Assembly: GCA_003151115.1 (NCBI GenBank)
Contig: PLWS01000003.1
Location: 125,350 to 189,349 of the forward strand
Length of the DNA stretch: 64,000 bases
From: Vulcanimicrobiota bacterium
GTDB taxonomy: Bacteria; Vulcanimicrobiota; Vulcanimicrobiia; Vulcanimicrobiales; Vulcanimicrobiaceae
Direction of reading: 5' to 3'
Positions 17,965-27,640 of this stretch are shown here, one piece after another; the stretch's first letter is position 1, and every line of letters starts with the position of its first letter. The position numbers and the translations under genes were made by a program. A model generated the notes under the pieces. The model did not search any database. It was not told the origin of the DNA and was given only the letters and a program-made list of their open reading frames with translations.

Positions 17965-19065
17965 GTGACGACTTTCGTGAAAGCGTCCGTCGCGCCCGGA
18001 GCGCGCACGCTCGCCGCCGAGTGGTATCTCTCGCCCGAGATTCGTGCGCGGGAAGATGAGCGTATCTTCGCGCGCTCCTGGATTTACGTTGCGCGTCAAG
18101 ACGATTTTACCGAGCCGGGCATCTTCTTCACCCGCGACGTCGCCGGCGAAAACCTCATCGTCACCCGCGATCAAAGCACTACCTTACGCGCATTCTTCAA
18201 CGTCTGCCGTCACCGCGGCACGCGGTTATGCACGGAAGAGCGCGGAACGTTCAAGGGCACGATTCAGTGTCCGTATCATGCGTGGACTTACGGTGTCGAC
18301 GGAAAACTGCGTGTCGCGCGCAGCATGGAGGGCATCGAAGGCTTCGATCCGGCGGACTACGCGCTGCGCGAAGCCTCGGTCGAGTGCTTCGAGGGTTTCG
18401 TCTTTGTGGCCATCGAGCCGCAAGAATCGCTCGCCGAAGCATTCGCTCCGCTAGCCGGACGATTCTCCGCATGGCGCCTGCCCGAGCTGCGGCGCGCCGC
18501 CTCGATCGCCTACGACGCCGCCTGTAATTGGAAGCTCGTCTTTCAGAACTACTCCGAATGCTATCACTGTCCCGTGATCCATCCTCAGCTCGAGCGGCTC
18601 TCTTCTTCCGACAGCGGACGCAACGACCTGACCGACGGTCCGTTTTTGGGAGGCTATTCGGAATTGCGCGACTCCGCGACGACGCTGAACGCGATTGGAA
18701 AGACGCCGAGGCCGCTGCTCGCGGGCGAAGAGAACCGATCGCGCGTCTACTATTACACCATCTTTCCGTCGATGCTGTTGAGTTTACATCCCGATTACGT
18801 CATGGTGCATTCCGTCCAGCCGCTCGATGCCGGCCACACCCGCATATCATGCGAGTGGTTCTTCGATCCCCAGACGATGCAGCGGCCGGATTTCGATTGT
18901 TCCGATGCGGTCGAATTCTGGGATCTGACCAACCGGCAAGATTGGGCCGTCAGCGAGTTGACGCAGCTCGGCGTTGCTTCGCGCGCCTATACTCCCGGCC
19001 CATACTCTCAGCAAGAAGGTTTGCTCGGGGCGTTCGACCGCCACTACAAACGGATTGTGGAGTAA
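17965..19065 (+). CDS. Rieske-type aromatic ring-hydroxylating / quaternary-amine oxygenase, alpha subunit
   Basis: A 366-residue Rieske non-heme iron oxygenase. The [2Fe-2S] site is CRHRGTRLC...IQCPYHAW, and the mononuclear iron ligands lie in NYSECYHCPVIHP with a later Asp in EFWDLTNRQDW. This layout is shared by choline/carnitine/glycine-betaine monooxygenases and classical dioxygenase alpha subunits, and substrate cannot be assigned. The following APC permease starts immediately after the stop, suggesting import and oxidation of one compound. No reductase gene is adjacent. Confidence 0.88.
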   Translation: MTTFVKASVAPGARTLAAEWYLSPEIRAREDERIFARSWIYVARQDDFTEPGIFFTRDVAGENLIVTRDQSTTLRAFFNVCRHRGTRLCTEERGTFKGTIQCPYHAWTYGVDGKLRVARSMEGIEGFDPADYALREASVECFEGFVFVAIEPQESLAEAFAPLAGRFSAWRLPELRRAASIAYDAACNWKLVFQNYSECYHCPVIHPQLERLSSSDSGRNDLTDGPFLGGYSELRDSATTLNAIGKTPRPLLAGEENRSRVYYYTIFPSMLLSLHPDYVMVHSVQPLDAGHTRISCEWFFDPQTMQRPDFDCSDAVEFWDLTNRQDWAVSELTQLGVASRAYTPGPYSQQEGLLGAFDRHYKRIVE

Positions 19066-20397
19066 GTGCAGCCCGGGGGCGTCAAACTCGCCCGAAAGCT
19101 CACCACCTTCGACGCGACGCTCATCGTCATGGGCGGAATGGTCGGCTCTGGAATATTCCTGACGCCGCCGCTGATCGCGCAAGTCGCGAGAACGGCACCT
19201 CTTATCGTAACCGCTTGGATCTTCGGCGGAATCATCGCGCTCGCCGGCGCGTTCATCTTCGCGGAGCTCGCATGGCGGCGCCCCGCCGTCGCCGGCGTCT
19301 ACGGATATTTGCGCGATGGCTTGCATCCCGCGATTGCGTTCACGGCGGGATGGACTGCGCTCTTGATCAGCTATACCGGCGCGATGGCGGCGTCCGCGGT
19401 GGCGTTCGCCGCGTACTTTCAGCCCGTGATCGGACTGCACACGCCGTTGTGGATCGTCGCTGCAGTCGTCCTCCTGCTCCTAACATTCGTGAATTGCTTA
19501 GGCGTCCGTCCAGGAAGTCTCACGCAAAACGCGCTCATGATTCTGAAGATCGGAGCGATCGCCGCAATCATACTGGCCGGATTCTTCGGCCCGGCGCGCG
19601 CAGCCGCGCCGTTGCTCCAACTGCCCGCCAGCGGAAATTGGCTTTGGCTGGTCGGCGCGGCGATGGTGCCCGTGCTCTTTGCCTACGATGGATGGCAAAC
19701 GGCTCCGTTCATCGACGAAGAAATGCGCGATGCGCGCCGCGGCATGCCCCGCGCTCTGCTCTGGGGTGTGCTCGCCGTCATGATCCTCTACATCGCCATC
19801 ACGCTCGCCGCGCTGCGCATGCTCGGGCCGGCCGGTTTGGCGCATTCTACCGCTCCCGCCGCCGACATGATGCAGAATGTCTTGGGCTCGATGGGCGTGC
19901 GCGCGATTGCGGCCGCAGTTGCGCTCTCAACGCTCGGCTATTTGAGCAACGCGATCCTGGTCTCCCCGCGGCTGTATTACGCGATGGCCGCGGACGGTCT
20001 ATTCTTTAAGCAGTTGGCGTGGGTTCATCCTAAAACGCAGGCGCCGGTTGTCGCTATCGCGGTTCAGGGCATCGTCGCCGCATTTATTACTATTTTCAAC
20101 GGCTTTCCGCAAATTCTGAACTACGTCGTCGTAATCGACTTCATCTATTTTGCTCTGGTCGCGTACACGCTCTTCGTCTTCCGGCGCAGGGATAAAGGGG
20201 AGACTCGCGGCGGGTTTCTCGTTCCGGGTCATCCGTTCACCACGCTCTTCTTCATCGCCGCCAGTGCCGCAGTCGTCGTGCGGATTTTCCTCGCCGACCC
20301 GCGCCACACGTCAATCGTAATCGGCATCCTGCTCAGCGGGATCGCCGTGTACTTCATTAGCCAGACCTACGCAAAAAGGAAAGAGGCGCGAGCGTAA
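19066..20397 (+). CDS. APC-family amino acid permease
   Basis: A 443-residue transporter with about 12 hydrophobic segments. The first helix carries the unwound substrate-site motif GGMVGSGIFLTPPLIA typical of the LAT/APC family, followed by AELAWRRPAVAGVYGYLRDG and FVNCLGVRPGSLTQN. GTG start directly after the Rieske oxygenase stop, so the two are cotranscribed. The substrate is probably an amino acid or amine; this is inference from family and context. Confidence 0.88.
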   Translation: MQPGGVKLARKLTTFDATLIVMGGMVGSGIFLTPPLIAQVARTAPLIVTAWIFGGIIALAGAFIFAELAWRRPAVAGVYGYLRDGLHPAIAFTAGWTALLISYTGAMAASAVAFAAYFQPVIGLHTPLWIVAAVVLLLLTFVNCLGVRPGSLTQNALMILKIGAIAAIILAGFFGPARAAAPLLQLPASGNWLWLVGAAMVPVLFAYDGWQTAPFIDEEMRDARRGMPRALLWGVLAVMILYIAITLAALRMLGPAGLAHSTAPAADMMQNVLGSMGVRAIAAAVALSTLGYLSNAILVSPRLYYAMAADGLFFKQLAWVHPKTQAPVVAIAVQGIVAAFITIFNGFPQILNYVVVIDFIYFALVAYTLFVFRRRDKGETRGGFLVPGHPFTTLFFIAASAAVVVRIFLADPRHTSIVIGILLSGIAVYFISQTYAKRKEARA

Positions 20398-20408
20398 CCC
20401 GCGCCTCT
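20382..20408 (+). terminator. Hairpin overlapping the permease stop codon
   Basis: AGAGGCGCG and CGCGCCTCT form a perfect 9-bp stem with a nine-base loop; the TAA stop of the permease lies in the loop. A strong candidate terminator between convergent genes, though no long T tract follows. Confidence 0.6.
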
Positions 20409-20459
20409 CGTCCTCTGCTTACTGCATTGGATTATCTCCAACGCTTTTAGCGTACCCGG

Positions 20460-22799
20460 CTACGCAGCCCCCAAACGCACTTGGATACTCTCCGCGGCTG
20501 CAAGCGTCTCCCCGATGAAGGTCGCTTGAAAAGCAACGATATCGTCTACCGCCGGATAATTCGGATGTTTTCTTCTTTCCGCAAGTTCATAGCGACCGTC
20601 TGTATGAATCGCAATTCCCAAACGCACCAGAGCTGCCAGCGCCCGTTTCGTCACCTCTTCGGGCGAGCGAGCGAACTCGGGATCGACGAATACGTTTTCC
20701 GGCAAGCGCCGCAAGCTTTCGATCACCGCCCGAACCGCTTCGGATTCCGAAAAAGGCCCGCCTAGCCCCAGCATCCAGGCCGAAAGTAACGCGCTCACGG
20801 TGACCGGACGTGCGGCGCGCAACTCATCGGAAGCGTCCTCGCGCCGGCGAAGCGGCACGACCCGGTAGAGTTGCGAGAACTTGGGCGCAAACGGATCATA
20901 ACTAATCGCGGCGATGTAGATTTCTCGCGCGAGCGGCTCCAACCGTTCCCAAATGCCGCGAAACGGCAGCGCCGATCCGGTGACCGTATAAGCTCCCTCC
21001 GGCGTAACGTAGAGCGTGGCGCCGCGGCGGACAGCATCTTCAAAACCCTCTAGGTCCTCCGCAACACCGCGCCGCATGAGGTCGAGCTGCTCCTTGCCGT
21101 AGACAGCTTGCAGCTCGGTAATGCGGACGTACGCGTCTTGCGCGGTTTGGAAATACTGCGCCCGGAACAGGTCGCTCGTTTTTAAGCCGCGCAGCCCATA
21201 GCGCTCGACCACCGAGTCCTTGAAGATCTCCTCGAGCCGGATGCGTCCGTGAATTCGTTCGACGCTCCATGCCCAGCGGCCGATCGATCGCGACTGCAGT
21301 TCGTTCTCAATCGGCAGCAGGCCGATGGCCAGGAAAAACCAGTTCATATTGAGATTGCGCAACACGCGCCACATCGACGGGAAGCGCACGGCCATAAAGC
21401 CGGGCTCGAAGAGAACCCTCGCCGTCGCCGCCAGCAGCGGCGAGCGCCCGCCGGACGTTAAAAATCCCAGCGCGGTAAAGGGCATCAGATCGAGTTCGTT
21501 CTGATGATTGGAGATCACGAGCGCCGATCCGAGCCGCTTCGGCAATCTTCCCCACATGCGAATTCGATACGTAAGATGCGTCGAGGTCCACACCGCTAGC
21601 CCAACGACAAATCGCAGCGGATAACCCCACCAAGGCAAGAGTGGGCGGCGCCCAACAGCTAGCACGGAGAGCGACCCGATCGCAAAGGTTCCCGCCGCCG
21701 TAAGAAACAGCAAACGATATCCCGGCAGCGGCGAGCTGTACAGCGAGAGCAGCCACCATCCGAACAGCGGCGCGATAACGGCCGGAAAGTTCTGCGCGAT
21801 TCCCCACACGCCCAAGTCGCGAGCGACGTCGCGCATTTTCGGAACGCTGTCGATCGCCAGAGCCCAGCCGGTGGATAACACGCCGCCGAAACCGATTCCG
21901 AACAGGACCGCAAAAGCATACATCCAGCGTTCTTGCGGCAGCAGCGCAAACCCGGCTGCCGCCAGCACCATCGGAACGCCGCAAGCCGCCACGACGAATT
22001 TGCGCGAAACGCGGTCCGAAAGCCACCCTAGGTACACGGCCGAAGCTATCGAGCCCACGAGCGACGCCGCCGCGACGAGCGCCGTTCCTACTTTCGGATC
22101 GCTTGAGTGTAAGACGTCACGAAAGAAATACAGGATGAACGTCATCAGGAGCGATAGGCCGAACGCCAGAAACAAACGCGCGACAAATACGACGGTGAAA
22201 TCGTGCCAGTCGCTGATGTGTGCGGGGTCTTCCCGTTCGTTTGGTGCATCCTGTTCCGGAACGGCGAAGAGCGTCAGTGCGCCCAAGCCGATCGCGACCG
22301 CAATTCCGATGAACGTCGTTTGCGGATACGTCCACGCCGCCAGCGCGATGCCGCCGATGACGCCGATAACCATCGCGACGCCGCGGACGCCCGACACGGT
22401 CCCCCACAGCGCCTTCGGAACGACGTCGGGCAGCAGCGCCTGGTACGCCGCCAAGGCTACATTCGCCCCGAACGTTGCCAGCAAAAGAAACGCTGCGAAA
22501 AGGCCGAGGCTTCGAACCTCGGCCATCATGACAAGGCAGGCGACGTCCACCGCGGCGCCGCCCAAAATGAACGCGCGGCGCGGCACGCCTTGCCGTCGGA
22601 GGCGATCCGACAATGCGCCGGCCAGCGGCGGAATCACCATTGAAACCAGCGAGACCAGCGCCGCGAGCACGGCAAACACTTTGACGTGTTCCAGCGGTGC
22701 GAAGCGCACGATCGCCGCCGGCACGGAAATCGCTATCAGCGCCGTGTCTTGAAAGTGCAGCGGAATCCAAAACGCATTGAGCAGCGCCGATTTCCGCAC
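20460..22799 (-). CDS. MFS transporter - acyltransferase fusion
   Basis: A 779-residue two-domain protein. Residues 1 to about 390 form a 12-helix MFS transporter (ALSDRLRRQGVPRR in the loop 2-3 position, YLGWLSDRVSRKF in the 8-9 position). From about residue 410 comes a PlsC-type acyltransferase with the HX4D motif in VISNHQNELDLMPF and a later ATLYVTPEGAYTV segment like the PEG motif. A further C-terminal region of about 150 residues is unassigned. The layout recalls the LplT-Aas lysophospholipid flippase/acyltransferase pair, here in one polypeptide. Phospholipid or lipid modification at the inner membrane is inferred. Confidence 0.75.
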   Translation of the reverse strand: MRKSALLNAFWIPLHFQDTALIAISVPAAIVRFAPLEHVKVFAVLAALVSLVSMVIPPLAGALSDRLRRQGVPRRAFILGGAAVDVACLVMMAEVRSLGLFAAFLLLATFGANVALAAYQALLPDVVPKALWGTVSGVRGVAMVIGVIGGIALAAWTYPQTTFIGIAVAIGLGALTLFAVPEQDAPNEREDPAHISDWHDFTVVFVARLFLAFGLSLLMTFILYFFRDVLHSSDPKVGTALVAAASLVGSIASAVYLGWLSDRVSRKFVVAACGVPMVLAAAGFALLPQERWMYAFAVLFGIGFGGVLSTGWALAIDSVPKMRDVARDLGVWGIAQNFPAVIAPLFGWWLLSLYSSPLPGYRLLFLTAAGTFAIGSLSVLAVGRRPLLPWWGYPLRFVVGLAVWTSTHLTYRIRMWGRLPKRLGSALVISNHQNELDLMPFTALGFLTSGGRSPLLAATARVLFEPGFMAVRFPSMWRVLRNLNMNWFFLAIGLLPIENELQSRSIGRWAWSVERIHGRIRLEEIFKDSVVERYGLRGLKTSDLFRAQYFQTAQDAYVRITELQAVYGKEQLDLMRRGVAEDLEGFEDAVRRGATLYVTPEGAYTVTGSALPFRGIWERLEPLAREIYIAAISYDPFAPKFSQLYRVVPLRRREDASDELRAARPVTVSALLSAWMLGLGGPFSESEAVRAVIESLRRLPENVFVDPEFARSPEEVTKRALAALVRLGIAIHTDGRYELAERRKHPNYPAVDDIVAFQATFIGETLAAAESIQVRLGAA

Positions 22800-22813
22800 G
22801 CCGTACGCTGCCT

Positions 22814-25800
22814 TCAGCGGTGCAGCTCCGGCAAACGCGCGGCACGCAGAAGGTCGTTTATGTGCGTGAGGTTTTGGCCAAAGAGATTTGTAAGATCCGC
22901 TTCGACATCTGCCGTTTCGGCGGCATACTGCGAAGCCAGCGTCTGCTGAGGAACCGTCGGCGCGCCGTCATACTGTTCGATCGTATAGCGAAGGTACGCC
23001 AGCTGTTCGCTCAAGCGGGCCGGACGGCGGTAACCGCTCGGTTCGGGATTGCGCAGCCGGTCTTGTTGTTCCGACAAGCTTGCGTTGTATGCACCCAGCT
23101 CGCGGAGCGGTGCGCCGGCGCGAACGCGCAGCGTGGCGATCTGGCGCCGTAAGCCGTCCAATTGCGCCAGCGCTACCTCGACACGCTCTTGCGTTGAAGC
23201 GAGCTGCTGCAGCGCGTCGTACTGCCGCTGAAGATCGAGCGCGGCCACGGGATGATGCGGATCCATCTCCACCGTTACCGGCGCCGTCAATGTCTTTCCG
23301 TTTACCTCGATGCGCAAGCCGTACGATCCGGGCGGCACTTGAGGGCCACGAATTTTCATCGGGAAGAATATATAATACGGACGCGCGTCCTGCACGGTGT
23401 TGATGCCCGAAGGAGGCAGAATATGCAAATCCCACGTGAACCGGTTCATGCCGGCGTGCACCGGCACGACGAACTGATCGATCGTCCGCTGCTCGCCGTC
23501 GAGTACTTGCACGGTAACCGATGGTTTTTGCTTGCCTACCGCAGGCGGTGCGTTGGCGAGATAGAGTGAAATGAGCGCGCCGTACGGCTTGTTATCCGAA
23601 ACGTACGCCCCTCGCCCGTGCTCGCGGTACGCCGAGCTCGAGATGCGCATGGCCGGCATCGGCTCGAACAGGTAGGCCCCGGAACTCATCGCTCGCGTCC
23701 AATTCTGCAGCGGCGTCACGTCGTCGAGCACGTAGAACCCTCGCCCGTGCGATCCGAGAATAAGGTCGTTGTCGCGGGGATGCACTTGCAGATCGAAGAT
23801 CGGCACCCGCGGAATCCCAAGGCGCAAGTCATTCCACCCAGAGCCGCCGTCAAACGAGACGAGTACGCCCGTTTCGGTGCCGGCATACAGGACGTCGGAA
23901 TTCCGGGGGTCTTCACGCACCACGTGCACGTAGCTCTCTAGACCGCGGCCGATTGCGGTCCACGTTTTGCCGTAATCGCGTGTCACGTAGGCGTAGGGCG
24001 CATAATCATTCCACTGATGGCGATCGAAGGTCACGTAGGCGACGCCGGCATTCTTTGATGAAGGCGCGATCGAAGTCACGCGCGCGGGCAGCGGCAGTCC
24101 GGCAATATTTCCGATGACGTCCTGCCAGGATGCTCCTCCGTCGCGCGTCAGCTCCAGATGTCCGTTATCGGTTCCGTACCAGATCGTTTCCGGGCTCTTG
24201 GCGTCTTCTCCAATCGTGTAGATCGTGCAGTACGTTTCGGCGTTCGTATCGTCGAACGTGATCGGCCCGCCGCTGGGGGCAAGTTGCGCCGGATCGCATC
24301 GCGTCAGATCGGGGCTGGCTTCCGACCAAGAGTTGCCCTGATCGCTCGACTTGAACAACGCGTTGCCGCCGAAATAGATGACGTCGGGATTGAAGTGCGA
24401 GATGAGCAGGGGCGCGCTCCAGTTGAAACGGTATTTGTACGTTGCCGCGCCGGTTCCAAAACCAATGATCGGCTGCGGCGAGATATAGCGGCGTTCGCCC
24501 GTTCTTAAGTCTTCGCGCGCCAAGTCGCCGAAGTGTGTGTCTTCGTATATGATGTCCGGGTCGCGCGGATCCGCCATTGCATACTGTCCATCGCCCCAAT
24601 CCGAAATGTTCAGCCAGTCACCGCCCGCTACGCCGTCGCTCCGGCTAGGCAACTCGTTTGGACCACGCCACACCTCATGATCTTGCAGCCCGCCCATAAC
24701 GTGGTACGGCACGTCCATGTCGTAGCCCACGCGATAGACTTGATCGAATGGAACGACGTTATCGAAGCTCCACGTCTTTCCGCCGTCGACCGAATAGTCG
24801 AAACCCAAATCGCTCCCGTTGAGCAGCCTGCGCGGATTTACCGGATCGATCCAAAGATCGTGGTTGTCGCCGCCACCGCCGGCACTCCGGAACGTTTTCC
24901 CGCCGTCGATCGAAACGCGCAATCCGCCCGCCACTGCAAAGACTCTTTGCGAATTGCCCGGATCGCAGCGGACTTGAGAAAAATAAAACGGCCGGAAGTT
25001 GATATCTTGACTGGCATTGCGTATTTGCCAATGGGCTCCGCCGTCGGTGCTGCGGTAGAGCATGCCGTTCTTGACCGGCACGAACGCGTAAACGATCCGC
25101 GGGTTGCTGTAGCAGACACTGACTCCCACGCGGTTGATCGGGCCTGCGGGCAAACCGTTGTGGAGGCTCGGGTCCGTAAGCTTCGTCCACGTCTTTCCCG
25201 CATCCACCGATTTGAAGAGCCCGCTTCCCGGCCCGCCGCTGCGCATCGTCCAGGGCTGCCGCAAGAAATCGAACGTCCCCGCAAAAACGACGTTGCCGTG
25301 CTTCGGATCGAAAGCGACGTCACTGCCCGCGGTCGTCGCGTTGACGTAGAGAACGCGCTTCCAATGCAAACCACCGTCTTCGCTGCGGTAGATGCCGCGG
25401 TCGCCTCCCGGCGCAAACTCGCGGCCAATTGCCGCCGCCAATACGATCTTGCTGTCTTGCGGATCGAACGCGATCTTCGCGATGCTGCCGCTTTGCGTGA
25501 GTCCGGTGTTGCGCCAATGCCGCGCGCCGTCGGTGGAAAGCCAGACGCCGTCGCCGTAGGCGGCCGTGTTGCGCGGAAAACCTTCGCCGGTGCCGATCAG
25601 AATGCGCTGCCGGTCGCGCGGATCGATTGCGATCGCGCCCACCGCCGCCGTATCTCCCGCTTCAAAAACCGATGCGAACGAGAGTCCGCCGTTTTGCGAC
25701 TTCCATAAGCCGCCCGAAGAGTGCGCCAGATAAACGACTGTGGGATCTCCGGGAATGCCGGCGACCGCGTCGAGCCGCCCGCCCATCACGGCCGGGCCGA

Positions 25801-25897
25801 GCCAACGGTAGGCCAAGTCCCCAAACTGCGAGCCGGCAGCTCGCGCGCCTGCAAGGGCGCACGCAAAAAAAAGTACTGCGAGAAGGCCGGCTTTCAC
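22814..25897 (-). CDS. Large secreted BNR/sortilin-type beta-propeller protein
   Basis: A 1027-residue protein with a signal peptide (GLLAVLFFACALAGARAA). It contains many Asp-box/BNR-type repeats (LWKSQNGGLSFASV, VWLSTDGARHW, IYRSEDGGLHWKRV, LFKSVDAGKTWTKL, LFKSSDQGNSW) as in VPS10/sortilin and xyloglucanase-like propellers. Two propellers probably occupy residues 25-750, followed by a FlgD-like beta segment and a helical, coiled-coil region (LQRQYDALQQLASTQERVEVALAQLDGLRRQ). Often annotated as a glycosyl hydrolase, but I see no proof of catalytic residues. It starts just upstream of the MFS fusion on the same strand. Confidence 0.8.
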   Translation of the reverse strand: MKAGLLAVLFFACALAGARAAGSQFGDLAYRWLGPAVMGGRLDAVAGIPGDPTVVYLAHSSGGLWKSQNGGLSFASVFEAGDTAAVGAIAIDPRDRQRILIGTGEGFPRNTAAYGDGVWLSTDGARHWRNTGLTQSGSIAKIAFDPQDSKIVLAAAIGREFAPGGDRGIYRSEDGGLHWKRVLYVNATTAGSDVAFDPKHGNVVFAGTFDFLRQPWTMRSGGPGSGLFKSVDAGKTWTKLTDPSLHNGLPAGPINRVGVSVCYSNPRIVYAFVPVKNGMLYRSTDGGAHWQIRNASQDINFRPFYFSQVRCDPGNSQRVFAVAGGLRVSIDGGKTFRSAGGGGDNHDLWIDPVNPRRLLNGSDLGFDYSVDGGKTWSFDNVVPFDQVYRVGYDMDVPYHVMGGLQDHEVWRGPNELPSRSDGVAGGDWLNISDWGDGQYAMADPRDPDIIYEDTHFGDLAREDLRTGERRYISPQPIIGFGTGAATYKYRFNWSAPLLISHFNPDVIYFGGNALFKSSDQGNSWSEASPDLTRCDPAQLAPSGGPITFDDTNAETYCTIYTIGEDAKSPETIWYGTDNGHLELTRDGGASWQDVIGNIAGLPLPARVTSIAPSSKNAGVAYVTFDRHQWNDYAPYAYVTRDYGKTWTAIGRGLESYVHVVREDPRNSDVLYAGTETGVLVSFDGGSGWNDLRLGIPRVPIFDLQVHPRDNDLILGSHGRGFYVLDDVTPLQNWTRAMSSGAYLFEPMPAMRISSSAYREHGRGAYVSDNKPYGALISLYLANAPPAVGKQKPSVTVQVLDGEQRTIDQFVVPVHAGMNRFTWDLHILPPSGINTVQDARPYYIFFPMKIRGPQVPPGSYGLRIEVNGKTLTAPVTVEMDPHHPVAALDLQRQYDALQQLASTQERVEVALAQLDGLRRQIATLRVRAGAPLRELGAYNASLSEQQDRLRNPEPSGYRRPARLSEQLAYLRYTIEQYDGAPTVPQQTLASQYAAETADVEADLTNLFGQNLTHINDLLRAARLPELHR

Positions 25898-25901
25898 CCG
25901 T

Positions 25902-26234
25902 CTAGCTCGCGGGTCGAGCTTCTATCCAGCGTTCGGCCCAGTGCGCGATTTCGTCCAGCGCCGGCCCCAGGTCGCGGCCACAATCCGTTAATTCGTAGAC
26001 GACGCGAACCGGCGCCTCGGGCTTGACCTCACGCCGCACCACCTTCTCAGCCTCAAGTTCGCGCAGCCGCTCGGTCAGCAAGCGGTCGGAAATGCCCGGA
26101 ATGCCCGCCAGCAGCTCGTTGAACCGCCGCGGCCCTCCCATGAGGGTGCGGACGATGGCCCCGGTCCAGCGCTTGCCCACCAGCTCTACAGCCCGGTGGT
26201 AGCGTGGGCATAATGATGCTGCTTCTATTGACAT
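25902..26234 (-). CDS. HxlR-family transcriptional regulator
   Basis: A 110-residue winged-helix regulator. CPRYHRAVELVGKRWTGAIVRTLMGGPRRFNELLAGIPGISDRLLTERLRELEAEKVVRREV is the HxlR/YodB (DUF24) signature. The N-terminal Cys (residue 9) is the position used for redox or electrophile sensing in YodB-type members. It is divergent from the doxX-like gene across a 73-bp gap with a candidate operator, so it probably controls that gene and itself. Confidence 0.9.
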   Translation of the reverse strand: MSIEAASLCPRYHRAVELVGKRWTGAIVRTLMGGPRRFNELLAGIPGISDRLLTERLRELEAEKVVRREVKPEAPVRVVYELTDCGRDLGPALDEIAHWAERWIEARPAS

Positions 26235-26266
26235 CTTCGAGCTGCTCCCTTACTATTTTAGCATAC

Positions 26267-26287
26267 GGCTATATAAAGTAGGTAGCC
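26267..26287. promoter_or_regulatory. Candidate operator between hxlR-like and doxX-like genes
   Basis: GGCTA and TAGCC form an inverted repeat with 11 bp between, flanking a TATAAA (26272-26277) that could be the -10 of the DoxX gene. Repeated TAGGTAG-like words continue to 26300. Position suits HxlR autoregulation; no experimental consensus is matched. Confidence 0.35.
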
Positions 26288-26307
26288 ATAGATAGGTAGG
26301 TTTTTCT

Positions 26308-26823
26308 GTGAGTGAAGCACTTCTGATTGCGCGCCTGATCCTGGGGCTCGGGCTGGCGGCGCACGGCGCCCAAAAACTGTTCGGCTGGTTCGGCGGGCCC
26401 GGTCCCAAGGGGATGGCGGGCTTCATGGCCGGCATGAACCTGCGCCCGCCCATGCTCTTCGGACTGGCTGCGGGCTTGGGCGAGTTCGGCGGCGGCCTGC
26501 TTATCGCGCTCGGCTTCCTGGGCGGAATCGGGCCCGGATTGCTCGTGGTCGTCATGCTGACTGCCATTCTAACTGTCCACTGGGGCAAGGGATTCTTCGT
26601 TGCCGGCAACGGCTGGGAGTTGCCCGGCACGTACATCGCCGGAGCTCTTGCCATCGACTTTGCCGGCTTCGGCGTTTATTCGATCGACAAAGTTTTGGGC
26701 TGGAGCATCTTAGGAACGGACGCAGACCGCTGGATCATCCTGGGCGTCGCGGTCGTGATCGCGCTGCTCAATTCGAGCATGCGATTTCTGCCGCGTCCCG
26801 CTAGCGCGCCAGCAGCCAAGTAA
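26308..26823 (+). CDS. DoxX-family membrane protein
   Basis: A 171-residue membrane protein with four hydrophobic segments. LIARLILGLGLAAHGAQKLFGWFGGPG is the DoxX family start, followed by GLAAGLGEFGGGLLIALGFLGGIGPG. DoxX-like proteins are linked to thiol, quinone or oxidative-stress chemistry and are often paired with HxlR regulators, as here. GTG start. Its last 23 bases overlap the convergent hydrolase gene. Confidence 0.88.
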   Translation: MSEALLIARLILGLGLAAHGAQKLFGWFGGPGPKGMAGFMAGMNLRPPMLFGLAAGLGEFGGGLLIALGFLGGIGPGLLVVVMLTAILTVHWGKGFFVAGNGWELPGTYIAGALAIDFAGFGVYSIDKVLGWSILGTDADRWIILGVAVVIALLNSSMRFLPRPASAPAAK

Positions 26824-27640
26824 CGATCGCGCGGACGGCGGCCCGATCCAATTCGTGCCGCTGTCCGTATTGCGGACCACTTCGAAGTTCTTCATCTGAA
26901 AGCCGCAGCAAGAAATGATCGTCGCCGGCAAACCGTTTGACGGTGACGTCCCGGTGCGCCGTTTGCGCCGCGGCTACCAGCCCGTCGAAATCCGCAGCCG
27001 GAGTCTGCGTGTCGGAGAATCCGCGCATCAACAACAGCGGCTGACGGACAGACGCGATCTCCCGGCGCGGATCGACGCCTTCGTAACTCTGAAAGTACGG
27101 CATCGTCAGTAATAGCGAATCGCGCTGTTTGACCAGCGGGTTGGCGTTCGCATCTTGTTCGGCCATCGCTTGTGCGTAAGGAACGCTGAGCGGTCCGATC
27201 AACACGAGGCCACGCACCGGCGCGCCTTCTAGTGCGGCCGCAATCGCCGTTTCGCCGCCTTCACTCAAACCAATCACGAAGATCCGCGACGCATCGATCG
27301 CCGGATCTTCCGCTGCTGCTCGTACCGCCGCTGCCGCGTCGTCGATGAAATTCTGACGCCGCACGCGTTCGGCTTGCGTCTTGGTCGTACTCTGACCATT
27401 GCCGCGATTATCGTAACGCAGCACCGCAAAACCCGCGTCGTTGAGCGCGCCGGCGTAAAGATCGAAAACCGGCGTGACGCCGACCGGTTGTGTTCGATCC
27501 ACCGGACCGTTGCTTCCCACGAGAACGACCACGGGCACTTTTCCATTCGGCGATTGCGGATAGGAAAGCGTCGCCGCGATGGTGCTACCGTCGGCTGACG
27601 TGAACGTCAGTCCGAGCAGCAGCGTTAAGGCGTGCAGCAT
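26801..27640 (-). CDS. Exported alpha/beta hydrolase
   Basis: A 279-residue alpha/beta-hydrolase of the dienelactone-hydrolase/prolyl-oligopeptidase-like group. The nucleophile elbow is VIGLSEGGETA, the acid is probably in LMRGFSDTQTP and the His in FAGDDHFLLRL. The N-terminus (LHALTLLLGLTFTSA) may be a short signal peptide. Its start overlaps the end of the upstream stalk-domain gene, so the two are coupled. Substrate unknown. Confidence 0.8.
   Translation of the reverse strand: MLHALTLLLGLTFTSADGSTIAATLSYPQSPNGKVPVVVLVGSNGPVDRTQPVGVTPVFDLYAGALNDAGFAVLRYDNRGNGQSTTKTQAERVRRQNFIDDAAAAVRAAAEDPAIDASRIFVIGLSEGGETAIAAALEGAPVRGLVLIGPLSVPYAQAMAEQDANANPLVKQRDSLLLTMPYFQSYEGVDPRREIASVRQPLLLMRGFSDTQTPAADFDGLVAAAQTAHRDVTVKRFAGDDHFLLRLSDEELRSGPQYGQRHELDRAAVRAIVTWLLAR

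Noticed and set aside
18528-20009. 493-codon plus-strand ORF across the Rieske and permease genes
   Set aside because: Arg-rich composition and no family resemblance; both true genes are in other frames with clear motifs.
24533-25708. 391-codon plus-strand ORF antisense to the BNR-repeat gene
   Set aside because: Shadow ORF in high-GC DNA with no domain signal.
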